Below are positions 33,313-42,403 of a DNA stretch of 64,000 nt, piece by piece. Under the pieces are notes generated by a model. The model was not told where the DNA came from. It worked only from the letters and a program-made list of their open reading frames with translations, and searched no databases. The stretch lies in the NCBI GenBank assembly GCA_008375315.1, contig CP032507.1, positions 3,186,071 through 3,250,070 on the forward strand. Direction: 5' to 3'. Origin of the DNA: Ectothiorhodospiraceae bacterium BW-2. Lineage in GTDB: Bacteria > Pseudomonadota > Gammaproteobacteria > Thiohalomonadales > Thiohalomonadaceae. The position numbers were made by a program, and so were the translations under genes. Each line of letters starts with the position of its first letter. Position 1 is the stretch's first letter.

Positions 33313-34292
33313 AGCAGCTCTTCCCGCTCCGCGGTGGTGCTAAAGGCTTTAGAGCTATTCATCGCCGCCACAATAGCGACCGCTTCAGCCACTGTTGAGG
33401 CGGCCCCGCTCTGTTGATTATCCATTAATACCACCGTTGACTCTTTGGCAATCTGCTGCTTCGCCTCAATCGCCCGCGTAGCGAGATCGAGCTGCACCGC
33501 TTTTTGTCCTGCCGAGTTATCTGCCGCCTGCCCGACGACATGCAGTGCCTTAGCTTTGGCGATAGCGACCATCTCAATCGCTTTAGCCTCCCCCTCCGCT
33601 CTCAAAATCTGCTCGGCACGATCCGCCTCGGCCGCGAGCACCTTTGACTGCTTCTCCCCCTCAGCCACATTAATTGCCGACTGCCGCTCCCCCTCCGACT
33701 CCAGAATAACCGCCCGCTTCTCCCGCTCGGCCTTCATCTGCCGCTCCATCGCCTCTAACACACTGCGAGGGGGTTCAATATCCTTAATTTCGTAGCGCAG
33801 CACCTGCACACCCCACGGCTCAGCCGCTTCGTTAATCGCATTAACGATGGCAATATTGAGCAGATCGCGCTCCTCAAAAGTTTTATCGAGATCCATCTTA
33901 CCGATCTCTGAGCGCATCGTCGTCTGGGCCAGTTGCGTCACCGCAAAGGCATAATCCTCTACCCCGTAACTAGCCTTATAGGGATCGATAACTTTCATAT
34001 AGAGCACCCCATCGACGGTCAGGCCGATATTATCCTTGGTAATCGCGCTCTGACTCGGAACATCGAACGCCTGCTCTTTAAGCGTGTGATCGTAAGCGAC
34101 CTTATCGATAAACGGGAACAGCAGGTTAATCCCCGCCACCCTTGTGCTCTGATACTTCCCAAATCGCTCTACCACTAGCGCTCGGTTTTGCGACACAAAT
34201 TTAAGCGACGATTTAAAGATAAAGAAGAGGACGACCGCCAGGCCAGTCCAAAAGTTGATCACATAACCCATCCATTCAGTCACACTTTCCAT
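33309..34292 (-). CDS. SPFH/stomatin-like membrane protein (QmcA type)
   Basis: A 327-aa protein with one N-terminal helix (FWTGLAVVLFFIFKSSL), the SPFH core (RALVVERFGKYQSTRVAGINLLFPFIDKVAY, DGVLYMKVIDPYKASYGVEDY, AQTTMRSEIGKMDLDKTFEERDLLN, VLRYEIKDIEPP) and a Glu/Ala-rich coiled coil from about residue 180. Such proteins form large membrane scaffolds. It forms an operon with NfeD. Confidence 0.94.
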   Translation of the reverse strand: MESVTEWMGYVINFWTGLAVVLFFIFKSSLKFVSQNRALVVERFGKYQSTRVAGINLLFPFIDKVAYDHTLKEQAFDVPSQSAITKDNIGLTVDGVLYMKVIDPYKASYGVEDYAFAVTQLAQTTMRSEIGKMDLDKTFEERDLLNIAIVNAINEAAEPWGVQVLRYEIKDIEPPRSVLEAMERQMKAEREKRAVILESEGERQSAINVAEGEKQSKVLAAEADRAEQILRAEGEAKAIEMVAIAKAKALHVVGQAADNSAGQKAVQLDLATRAIEAKQQIAKESTVVLMDNQQSGAASTVAEAVAIVAAMNSSKAFSTTAEREELL

Positions 34293-34313
34293 TTCAGCTC
34301 CCAGAGATTTAAA

Positions 34314-35672
34314 TTAGAGATAACGCCAATAGAGATAGATAGTTGCCACCACGATGGTTAACAACATCAGCGGAAACGCCAGTAGCATAAAGCGCAAAAA
34401 GGCGATACGGTGGCCAGCCCGCTCCGCAAAACCGGCCACAATGAGATTCGCACTCGCCCCGACCAGAGACCCATTCCCCCCCAGACAGGCCCCTAAAGCG
34501 AGCGCCCACCAGAGCGGCATCAAATTGTCGGCCCCCCCAAAAGTCGGCGCCATCGACTTAATGAGGGGGATCATGGTCGCCACAAACGGAATATTATCGA
34601 CGATTGCCGAAACCACCGCCGAAACCCATAAAATAGTAATCGCAGTGACTGTCATATCGCCGCCGGTGAGATGAATCACCCGATTAGCCAAACTATTTAG
34701 CAGCCCCACATGCTCTAGGGCATGGACTAAGATAAATAGACCGACAAAGAAGAAGATCGTCACCCACTCTACTTCAGCAAAGCTCTTTTGCACGAACTCT
34801 GACTGATCTTCAGCACTCTGACCCATCGCTGTTAGCAGCAGCAGTAGCGCGGCTCCGGCCATCGCAATGGTTGCCGGTTCAAGCCCTATCGAATGGGCCG
34901 TGGTAAAGCCGCCAATCACCAGCGCAATCACCAAGAGTGACTGTTTAAGTAGCCGCCTATCGGTCAGCGCCCCATACTCATTAAACCGCATGACTCGCTG
35001 CCGCGCCGCCTCACTCACCACCATCGAACGCCCCCAAAGCAGATAGAAAATTAGCAGCACCAGCGCCATAATCGGTAGGGTGATCGGGGCGAGATTAAAC
35101 AGAAAATCGTTAAAACTCAGCCCTACCGCCGAGCCGATCATGATATTAGGTGGATCGCCAATAAGCGTCGCTGTACCGCCGATGTTGGAGGCGAAAATCT
35201 CAGCAAACAGATAGGGATAGGGCGAAATCTGCAACTCATCGGTAATGAGCAGCGTGACCGGCGCAATCAGCAGTACGGTGGTGACATTATCGAGCAAAGA
35301 GGAGAAGATAGCGGTCACTAGCGATAGCATCACCAAGATGCCCCAAGGTTTCGCCTCCACCCTTTTAGCCGACCAGATAGCGACAAACTGAAACATCCCG
35401 CTGCGGCGCGAGATGGCCACAATCACCATCATGCCAGTTAACAGTCCGAGGGTATTAAAGTCGATACCGGCGATCGCCGCCTGCTGGTTGACCACCCCTA
35501 ACACGATCATTAGCGAAGCGCCACACAGCGCCACAATCGCCCGATTGACCTTTTCGGTAATAATCACCAGATAGGTTAAGACGAACAGCGTCGTCGCCAC
35601 CACCACCGGCGATAGGCCCACTAGCGTGGTAGCGGCGTGGTTTGCAGCCTCACTCACCCCCCGCTCCTCCAT
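34314..35672 (-). CDS. ArsB/NhaD-type (SLC13-like ion transporter superfamily) permease
   Basis: A 452-aa membrane protein with about 11-12 helices. The signature FAEIFASNIGGTATLIGDPPNIMIGSAVG and its second-half counterpart ALGACLGGNGSLVGASANLIVAG place it in the ArsB/NhaD/CitM group; the substrate (Na+, arsenite or an organic anion) cannot be decided from sequence. ATG 35672 overlaps the CBS-gene stop by 23 bases. A GTG five codons later (35657) has a GGAGGAG ribosome site and may be the real start. Coupled to the CBS gene. Confidence 0.9.
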   Translation of the reverse strand: MEERGVSEAANHAATTLVGLSPVVVATTLFVLTYLVIITEKVNRAIVALCGASLMIVLGVVNQQAAIAGIDFNTLGLLTGMMVIVAISRRSGMFQFVAIWSAKRVEAKPWGILVMLSLVTAIFSSLLDNVTTVLLIAPVTLLITDELQISPYPYLFAEIFASNIGGTATLIGDPPNIMIGSAVGLSFNDFLFNLAPITLPIMALVLLIFYLLWGRSMVVSEAARQRVMRFNEYGALTDRRLLKQSLLVIALVIGGFTTAHSIGLEPATIAMAGAALLLLLTAMGQSAEDQSEFVQKSFAEVEWVTIFFFVGLFILVHALEHVGLLNSLANRVIHLTGGDMTVTAITILWVSAVVSAIVDNIPFVATMIPLIKSMAPTFGGADNLMPLWWALALGACLGGNGSLVGASANLIVAGFAERAGHRIAFLRFMLLAFPLMLLTIVVATIYLYWRYL

Positions 35673-36165
35673 GTCTAACGGCCATAATGCTCTGACCGAT
35701 ATCCCAGTAGGAGATCATGCCGACCAGCTTACCGCTGTGCGGCTCGACCACTGGCAGGCTACTCTTCTCCCGATAGACGATGAGCATGGTATCGATCAGC
35801 GGGTTATCGGGTGACACAGTCTTGACTTTTCTCTCCATAAAATCGCTTACCGGACGCTGCTGGTGCTGACAAAAACGGCTATTCATCTGTGACAGATCGT
35901 CGCTTAAAAACTGCAAATGATCCAACCCATTCTGCATCACCGCAGCATGGGGCAGAACCATCCTCAGCAGGCTACCTATGCCAAAACAGCCTTGAAAAAT
36001 AGATTCATCATCCACCACCGGTAGATTACGGTAGCGATACTTCATCACCACCTCGGCCGCCAGATGGATCGTGTCGTACGGATGTAGAACATTTGGATGA
36101 CAGCTCATAATCGTCGCCGCCGTTAAAGGCTTAGCGCCACCTCGTGTCTGCTCACTCATCGTCAT
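35650..36165 (-). CDS. two-CBS-domain protein
   Basis: A 171-aa soluble protein with tandem CBS motifs. The first is around HPYDTIHLAAEVVMKYRYRNLPVVDDESIFQGCFG and the second around VSPDNPLIDTMLIVYREKSSLPVVEPHSGKLVGMISYWDI. CBS pairs bind adenine nucleotides and often gate transporters. Its overlap with the downstream permease gene suggests that it regulates that permease, which is an inference. Confidence 0.9.
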   Translation of the reverse strand: MTMSEQTRGGAKPLTAATIMSCHPNVLHPYDTIHLAAEVVMKYRYRNLPVVDDESIFQGCFGIGSLLRMVLPHAAVMQNGLDHLQFLSDDLSQMNSRFCQHQQRPVSDFMERKVKTVSPDNPLIDTMLIVYREKSSLPVVEPHSGKLVGMISYWDIGQSIMAVRHGGAGGE

Positions 36166-36257
36166 CGCCCCCTCTCATCCCAAACCTTACTCTGTGGGAG
36201 TATAGCAGGCCGATTAGCGCTCGGTCGAGAAGATAGTCTGGGAGCGTCCTCAAAAGT

Positions 36258-37984
36258 AGCTGTTCTGCTGACAGCAATTCAGGGGCAGCTCCATAACCGA
36301 CTAACTTCATAAACTTACATTGGCAAAAAAATTATTTTTTCCAGCAAAAATAGCCCATATATCTCCAATTTTGAGAGGTAACCGCATGTCAACTGCACGA
36401 AAATCAGCTTCGAACCAATCCGTCCGGTCTAAAAAAAGAATCGGAATAAACGTAAATTACAGCGCAAAGATGTCGTCTATCAACTCCACCTGACCATCAC
36501 ACACTTCTTTCCTGCTCTCTTTGAGCAGATGAGAGAGCTGGATGAGTGCCGGACATCTACTAATTATGATTTGGCGGCTCTTATTACGGCCTGCATTGCC
36601 ATGTTTCTCTTTAAAGCCGGTTCTCGTAATGAAATGAATAATCTGCGCGAAGAGAAACGCTTTCGCAAAAACTACCAGCGGTTGTTCAAAATGCCGCTAC
36701 CTCATATGGATACCGTCGATAATGTCATGCGACAACTCACGGAGGATCAACTGCAAAAACTGACTCAATCCATGGTTAGGGCGCTGTTGAAAAAGAAGAT
36801 ATTCCACAATCAACGGCTGTTTGGTGAATGGTTTGTCATTGCGGTGGATGCGAGCGGGATTCATAGTTTTACAGAGTGTCCCCATGAACAGGCGCTGCAC
36901 AAAGACTACAGCAGCGGTAAAAGTAGCTGGCATAACATGGTTTTAGAGGCCAAACTGATTACCGCTAACGGCTTCGCCATCTCCATTGCCACAGAGTGGC
37001 TGGAAAACCCCGAAGAGGGCAACTATGACAAACAGGATTGTGAGCGTAAGGCATTCAAACGCCTAGCAAAAAAGTTGAAATCGGCGTTTCCGCGTCTACC
37101 CATCTGTCTGGTTGCCGATGGACTCTATCCTTATCAGGGATTCTTCGAAATTTGCTCAGAGTATGGTTGGGGCTGGATAGTCACCTTCAAGGATGGCAAT
37201 CTGCCATCTGTTTGGGAAGAGGTTAAATCCTTGTGCCAGTTAACATCCGGCAATCAACGAAAAATCATTCTACGGCAACAGGATAATGTCATTGAGCAAA
37301 ACTATACATGGATTAACGATATTGACTATCATGGCGTGAAACTACACTGGCTGGAATGCATAGAGACAACCACCGACAAAGAGGGGCAGATAATTGAAAA
37401 TCGGTTCGTTCACATTAGCTCCTATCCCATCAACTGGAATACGGCACCGGAATTGAGCCGTACCGGACGCTTACGCTGGAAAATAGAGAACGAAGGCTTT
37501 AATACCCAAAAAAATCATGGATATGCATTAGAGCACAAATTTTCACGGGTGAGTTATCTGGCGACCAAGAATTACTACCAGTGCTTGCAAATAGCTCACA
37601 TCATCAATCAGTTACTGGTATTTAGCAAGACATTTCAAAGTGTTATGCAGGGGAAGATGACCTTAAAGCGCATCTGGGGAAAGATGATTGCCGTTATGAC
37701 TGAACGAAAACTGTCGGTAACGAAATTAGCCCAACTCACCGGGCGCCCCTGCCAGATTCGACTCATCAATTAAAAGACGATGGAGATCCCCGCTCCGAAA
37801 TTCGGGATAACCCTCATTACACACTGGAGACAAGCTCACTCAACACCGCTGTACAATTTGAAATAGTTGACTTTTCAACAAGGAAATGTTGAGAAGAGGG
37901 GGGGTATTGTCGCCAAGAAAGCAAGGCTATGTAGTGATGCTGGTTTGGCGGTGACTCTGAATTGCTGTCTGCTGAGATAGCTGT
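36258..37984 (+). mobile_element. IS4-superfamily-type insertion sequence (~1.7 kb)
   Basis: A DDE transposase gene is bracketed by imperfect inverted ends. Left 36258-36290 and right 37946-37984 share the perfect 13-mer GACAGCAATTCAG (36270-36282, inverted at 37957-37969), flanked by further partial matches (AGCT near the outer side, GGCA/GTCA inside). No target duplication could be assigned, so the borders are approximate. It lies between the CBS gene and the 2OG oxygenase gene. Its right end is only about 16 bases before the oxygenase start, so it may have displaced that gene's promoter. Confidence 0.65.
36529..37773 (+). CDS. IS4-type DDE transposase, N-terminus in another frame
   Basis: This frame is 414 aa. 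Catalytic residues are visible as Asp in FVIAVDASGIH, Asp in ICLVADGLYPYQG and Glu in RWKIENEGFNTQKNHGY, the last being the YREK-like IS4 segment. The frame is open upstream of the ATG (KLQRKDVVYQLHLTITHFFPALFEQ), back to an A7 run at 36431-36437. A separate frame starts at ATG 36386 with a GAGAGG ribosome site (MSTARKSASNQS) and would join by a -1 shift at the A7 run to give about 462 aa. Either programmed frameshifting or a disabling indel is possible. Confidence 0.8.
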   Translation: MRELDECRTSTNYDLAALITACIAMFLFKAGSRNEMNNLREEKRFRKNYQRLFKMPLPHMDTVDNVMRQLTEDQLQKLTQSMVRALLKKKIFHNQRLFGEWFVIAVDASGIHSFTECPHEQALHKDYSSGKSSWHNMVLEAKLITANGFAISIATEWLENPEEGNYDKQDCERKAFKRLAKKLKSAFPRLPICLVADGLYPYQGFFEICSEYGWGWIVTFKDGNLPSVWEEVKSLCQLTSGNQRKIILRQQDNVIEQNYTWINDIDYHGVKLHWLECIETTTDKEGQIIENRFVHISSYPINWNTAPELSRTGRLRWKIENEGFNTQKNHGYALEHKFSRVSYLATKNYYQCLQIAHIINQLLVFSKTFQSVMQGKMTLKRIWGKMIAVMTERKLSVTKLAQLTGRPCQIRLIN

Positions 37985-37999
37985 TGACTCCATCCACCA

Positions 38000-38680
38000 A
38001 TGGGTATAGATAGTTTATGGCCGTACGAGCCACCCCTCCCCGCCCTAACTCTGGACTCTACTCACTTGAATAGCCACTATGACGCCGCCTCCGTGACAGC
38101 GACCGAACTTGCCGAAAAGCTACGCTGCCACGGTTATGCTGTTTGTGATGATCTGCTACCGCTGCCGCTGCGCGAAGCGATGGCGCTTGAGATTCGCGCC
38201 ATAGGCCGAGAGCCGTTTCAACGCGGTGGTATCGGTCGGCGACAGCAGCTCAATGAGGCTATTCGTCGTGATCAGATTTTATGGTTAACCGACCAGCTTC
38301 CCGCCGCTAGAGAGTATCTGCGGTGGCTAGAGGGGCTACGACAGCAGCTCAATCGGGAGCTGTTACTAGGCGTGTTCGATTTCGAAGGTCACTACGCCTA
38401 CTACCCCCCAAGTGCGTTCTATGCTAAACACTTTGACGCCTTTCAAAATAGCGACCGCCACCGAATCTTAACAGTCATCACCTACCTCAATCGCAACTGG
38501 CAGCCCGAAGAGGGGGGCGAGCTGATACTTTACGATCAGAATGATAAGCCCCTGTTAACGGTGCTACCAGAGTCGGGGCGGCAAGTGCTCTTTTTAAGCG
38601 AAGAGTTTGCCCACGAAGTGAGGCCGGCGCAACGATACCGCTACAGCGCCACCGGGTGGTTTCGAGTCAATCAGAACTAA
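38000..38680 (+). CDS. 2-oxoglutarate/Fe(II)-dependent oxygenase (prolyl-hydroxylase-like)
   Basis: A 226-aa protein with the double-stranded beta-helix metal site: HFDAF (HxD), the strand VITYLNRNWQPEEGGELILYD, the distal His in FLSEEFAHEV, and Arg for 2-oxoglutarate in RYRYSATGWFRV. The N-terminal part (AEKLRCHGYAVCDDLLP) is typical of EGLN/PHD-like oxygenases. The substrate, probably a protein, is unknown. The ATG at 38000 has no good ribosome site and the IS ends about 16 bases upstream, so the native 5' region may be lost. Convergent with the ATPase gene, six bases apart. Confidence 0.85.
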   Translation: MGIDSLWPYEPPLPALTLDSTHLNSHYDAASVTATELAEKLRCHGYAVCDDLLPLPLREAMALEIRAIGREPFQRGGIGRRQQLNEAIRRDQILWLTDQLPAAREYLRWLEGLRQQLNRELLLGVFDFEGHYAYYPPSAFYAKHFDAFQNSDRHRILTVITYLNRNWQPEEGGELILYDQNDKPLLTVLPESGRQVLFLSEEFAHEVRPAQRYRYSATGWFRVNQN

Positions 38681-38686
38681 AGGCCC

Positions 38687-40654
38687 CTATCTCATCTTCC
38701 ATTTAGGTATCATAGCCACCCCGAGACCGGTGGCCGCGCTTAAACTATAGATTAAAACGCTTCCCGGCAGGGTGAGCCCCATCAGCAAAGCTCCGGTCAT
38801 ACCCATAACACTAGCACCACCAGCGATAGCAACGCCGTAGTTACACTGTTTAGCGTACTGCGCTGAGAGTTCAAAACAGCGCTCGATATTGGCTAAATTT
38901 TGTTTTATGAGCACAATTTGCGCCGCATCCTGAGCAATATGAGAGGCATCGGAGAGCGATATCGATATCGCCGCCCGCTTTAGCGCAATTGAGTCGTTAA
39001 TACCATCACCGATGTAGCAGACATGGCGTCCCTGTCGCTGTAACTCGTCGATCACTTCGGCCTTCTGCTCGGGTAGCGTTTCGGCATAATAGTGATCGAC
39101 GCCGAGCTCCTTAGCCAATCTCGCCACAGGTAGCTGATGATCTCCAGAGAGGATCATCACCTCAACTCCTCGCGCCTGCAAGCGGCGCACCACCTCGGCC
39201 GCTTCCGGTCGCAGTGAGGGTTGTAGCTCCAACATACCGACAAATTGCCCATTATGAGCACAGTAGAGTAGTGAGTGGCCTTGGCGTTGTGCCGCCTCTT
39301 CAATAGCCACTATCGACTCGGGCAGGGCAACCCCTTCATGCGCCAAAAAGCGGCGACTGCCGACCTGAATCTGATTCCCCCCCTCTTGAACGGTTAACCC
39401 TAAACCGAGCTGATAGTGGGCATTATCGACACTATTAAGCGCTAGCTGCTGCCGCTTAGCCTCAGTCAGAATCGCTCGCGCAATCGGATGGCTCTGGCGA
39501 TACTCCGCCGTGGCTATCCAGTGCAGCAGTTGTGACTCGGTAATCCCCGGTTGGGGGTAGATCTGCCCGACGAGCGGCTGCTCATGAGTTAAGGTGCCGG
39601 TTTTATCAAACACTACCGTATCGATCTGCTGTAACTGCTCCAAAGAGCGGCCATCTTTAATTAAGATCGCTTCGTTAGAGGCGATCTGCAGGTAGTTAAG
39701 CATGGTAAGCGGCACTGTTAAACGCATCACCTCCGAGTAGTTTGAAGTGAGCACCACTAGCGAAGTGGCTGGGCTAATGAGCGCTGCGCTTCCGGCAAGC
39801 GCAAAGGTCGGGATGATCGAACGGTTAGCTAACTGCTCGCTACGGGTCTGTAGGGTCGCTAGATAGTCTTCGGTGCTATCGAGGGTCAGTGCAATATGGT
39901 TGGCGACTGTATCGTGGCCGGTCTTCTCCACTTTGACCACAATTCGCCCCCCCACAATCAGGGTCGAAGCAAAGACTTGGCTTCCGACCAGCTTCTCCTC
40001 CGGTTGGGCTTCGCCCGTCAAACTCTGTTGATCGACCGTTGCCATACCCTCGATGACAACCCCATCGATAGGGATCGTTTCGCCGGCATTAAGGACGACT
40101 CGATCACCTAACTCCACCTCAGTCATAGTAAGCTCTAACTCAACCCCGTCACGTTCTACCCAAACGGCGCGGTTCTCCGTCTCAAAAATCGACGCCAATC
40201 TATGTTTGGTCTGGTGACGAGTCTGATGCAGCAACTTAACCCCACTAAGATAGATTAGGCTCGCCAGTGCCGACAAGGTAAAGACACCACTCAAAACACC
40301 AATAGATAGCGCTAAGGTATCGACCTGCAAGATACTCAGTTGACGCCGCCTGACATGATATAGCGCCAACTCGATCATTGAAAACGAGGCGTAGCCTAGG
40401 GGGATCAAGCTTAATACCCCCAGCGGCGCATAAAAAAAGTGCCCCGCTACCGCCATTGCCAACGCAACGCCGCTCGCTATTAGCGCGTTTTGACTCCCTT
40501 CAGCCTCCTGCTGCTGTAGTTCGGCCAGCGATAGCTCCCCCGGTGTGACTCCCTGCGGTAGCCGCTTAACTTGCCCTTGTCGCCGTTTTTTTTCAGCCAG
40601 GCCAAATAGAGCACTACTGCTCGTAAAGACGACTAAACCCAATAGATGTATCAT
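38687..40654 (-). CDS. P1B-like P-type ATPase lacking the CPC motif
   Basis: A 655-aa cation ATPase. The phosphorylation site DKTGTLTHEQP, actuator TGEAQPEE, HP motif SHPIARAI and hinge GDGINDSIALKRA are intact, so ATP hydrolysis should work. There is no N-terminal metal-binding domain. In the helix that normally carries CPC-x6-P the sequence is NYSEVMRLTVP, so CPC aligns with YSE. The transported ion may differ from Cu, Zn or Cd. The start at 40654 (MIHLLGLVVF) has a GAGG ribosome site; the frame is open to 40702. On the same strand as the gsp operon, 128 bases after gspJ. Confidence 0.85.
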   Translation of the reverse strand: MIHLLGLVVFTSSSALFGLAEKKRRQGQVKRLPQGVTPGELSLAELQQQEAEGSQNALIASGVALAMAVAGHFFYAPLGVLSLIPLGYASFSMIELALYHVRRRQLSILQVDTLALSIGVLSGVFTLSALASLIYLSGVKLLHQTRHQTKHRLASIFETENRAVWVERDGVELELTMTEVELGDRVVLNAGETIPIDGVVIEGMATVDQQSLTGEAQPEEKLVGSQVFASTLIVGGRIVVKVEKTGHDTVANHIALTLDSTEDYLATLQTRSEQLANRSIIPTFALAGSAALISPATSLVVLTSNYSEVMRLTVPLTMLNYLQIASNEAILIKDGRSLEQLQQIDTVVFDKTGTLTHEQPLVGQIYPQPGITESQLLHWIATAEYRQSHPIARAILTEAKRQQLALNSVDNAHYQLGLGLTVQEGGNQIQVGSRRFLAHEGVALPESIVAIEEAAQRQGHSLLYCAHNGQFVGMLELQPSLRPEAAEVVRRLQARGVEVMILSGDHQLPVARLAKELGVDHYYAETLPEQKAEVIDELQRQGRHVCYIGDGINDSIALKRAAISISLSDASHIAQDAAQIVLIKQNLANIERCFELSAQYAKQCNYGVAIAGGASVMGMTGALLMGLTLPGSVLIYSLSAATGLGVAMIPKWKMR

Positions 40655-40782
40655 AAAATGCCTCGAACTAGCCGTACACTTAAAAACAACGCTAACCATC
40701 ACCCTTTTTCGGTGCTAGGAAACGGACGGTAGTCTAGGCGATTGGGCGGGAAGGGGCAAGCTCTGCATCGTCTATTACCTGT

Positions 40783-41400
40783 TTACCAGTGGTAGTTAAT
40801 CAGCCGATAGAGGCGCCTCACCTCCCCCTCCGGTTTTAACTCCACTCTTAGCTCTACCCCTAATGGCAGTGCGGTTTGGGTCTCATCACCTAGGGGGGGC
40901 CAATGATCTTGCCACTGCCGCTCTTTATCGAGAAAACGGGTGCTCATTGAGACCACCCCTTGGAGTAGCGCCGAGCGAAACGGTTCAATACTCTGCTCTC
41001 GATCGAGATGAGTCCAGTGGTAGCGCACTAGCGTCTCCTCCTCAATGGTATAGCCGATGCGCTGGAGCCGGCTGCGCTTTAGCTCTGCTGGGTTGAGCCA
41101 GCCGCTGCGGGTAAACTCCAGTGGTAATAGCCCAAGCTCGCTCGCAAACAGTGCCGGCTGGCTATCGCCATAGCTGTCGCGAACCTGACGCCCCACCAGT
41201 TGGGTGATATCCTCTCCGACCAGAAACAGGGCGCGTTGAATATTTTTTAGCCGAGTCGAGTTTTGACTCAACTGCTCTTCGGCTCTTAACACCGCGTTAA
41301 GACCGCCATAGGCCATCATGGAGACAATCGAAAAGATCACCATGGCGATTAGCAGCTCAACTAGAGTAAAGCCTCGTGACGGTAAGCAGCACACTCTCAT
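40783..41400 (-). CDS. gspJ: type II secretion minor pseudopilin GspJ
   Basis: A 205-aa pseudopilin with the prepilin peptidase site in RGFTLVELLIAMVIFSIVSMM followed by the hydrophobic helix. The long C-terminal part with FTRSGWLNP and IGYTIEEETLVRYHWTHLD matches GspJ. It is the last gsp gene in the window. gspK, gspL and gspM do not follow; the P-type ATPase gene comes next. Confidence 0.9.
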   Translation of the reverse strand: MRVCCLPSRGFTLVELLIAMVIFSIVSMMAYGGLNAVLRAEEQLSQNSTRLKNIQRALFLVGEDITQLVGRQVRDSYGDSQPALFASELGLLPLEFTRSGWLNPAELKRSRLQRIGYTIEEETLVRYHWTHLDREQSIEPFRSALLQGVVSMSTRFLDKERQWQDHWPPLGDETQTALPLGVELRVELKPEGEVRRLYRLINYHW

Positions 41401-41404
41401 CGCT

Positions 41405-41791
41405 CTACGGTGGGGGGGGGCTATGGGGTTGAGAGAGGTAGGCGGTGACTGTGACGATAGGGTGACGCTGACTCTCGTGGCGCACCGCTACGTCGATACG
41501 GCGAATGGTCTCCTCGGGCGTGGTGCTCACCGTCGATTGCCACAACCAGCGCTGGCCGACCATCTCAGCGTCGCCCTCATCTTCGCCTGGATCGGGCCAT
41601 TCGGCCGTTAACTGTAGCTCGATAATGCGGTTTTGTGCCACCCAGTGGGCAAAGGTCTTATCGCGTAGATAACTGGCATTAAGAGCGCTCTCGCTCCCCC
41701 CTTTAATGACCGCTCCGAGCGCTGTTGCCAATACCGCTAGAGCGACAAGCACCTCCAGCAGGGTGAAACCGCCAATAGGCCGTTTAGCCAC
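41405..41791 (-). CDS. gspI: type II secretion minor pseudopilin GspI
   Basis: A 128-aa pseudopilin: the cleavage motif GGFTLLEVLVALAVLATAL, then KGGSESALNASYLRDKTFAHWVAQNRIIELQL-type sequence typical of GspI. Overlaps the gspH stop by eight bases and ends four bases before gspJ. Confidence 0.92.
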   Translation of the reverse strand: MAKRPIGGFTLLEVLVALAVLATALGAVIKGGSESALNASYLRDKTFAHWVAQNRIIELQLTAEWPDPGEDEGDAEMVGQRWLWQSTVSTTPEETIRRIDVAVRHESQRHPIVTVTAYLSQPHSPPPP

Positions 41792-42374
41792 CGCGACTCT
41801 CCAGAGGCTGCTCCCTCTCTGCGCCGCGCCCTTGATGGATCTCGCCCAATATATCGCCGCTTAAGGGTAGCGGCTGCTGTAGTAGAGGATGGTGCAGCTC
41901 GACTTCAAAGGGGGTTCGTTCGCCACTAGAGAGCAGCATAATGTGGGGGCGTGTCTCTGGAAGTTCGCCCTCATCACTCTGCATCGCCTGCGCTAACAGA
42001 TCCTCCTCTAGCGATACCTCTAGCTCCTCTAGCCAGAGTTTGAACTCGCCCCCTTCGGGTAACTGGCGAGGCCGAAAGATTTTATCGGCCTCATAGGGGA
42101 GCCACTGTTGCGCCTCGTAGTGCATAAATCGGTAGCTATCCTGTTCAAAGCGAACGCCGATCACCTGACCGCGTAAAATCGCCTCATCACCGGCTAGCTC
42201 AATGAGGGTCGCTAGCCGTTGCCTCTCCTGCTGTAGTCGTCTTGTCAATCCCCCATCCCCGACCGAGAGTACCGCCATCGCCATAATGATGGCGATAATC
42301 ACTAGCACCACCATTAGCTCTAGTAGGGTAAAGCCGCCCGTTTTCGGGCTAAGTTTGGGGCGATAGACGGGCAT
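41784..42374 (-). CDS. gspH: type II secretion minor pseudopilin GspH
   Basis: A 196-aa pseudopilin: GGFTLLELMVVLVIIAIIMAM prepilin motif, then RLQQERQRLATLIELAGDEAILRGQVIGVRFEQDSYRFM, the GspH core. The Glu at +5 of the mature protein is present. Located between gspG and gspI. Confidence 0.92.
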   Translation of the reverse strand: MPVYRPKLSPKTGGFTLLELMVVLVIIAIIMAMAVLSVGDGGLTRRLQQERQRLATLIELAGDEAILRGQVIGVRFEQDSYRFMHYEAQQWLPYEADKIFRPRQLPEGGEFKLWLEELEVSLEEDLLAQAMQSDEGELPETRPHIMLLSSGERTPFEVELHHPLLQQPLPLSGDILGEIHQGRGAEREQPLESRGG

Positions 42375-42403
42375 GCTCCCTTAGGCGGTCTTAGGCGACA
42401 ATA

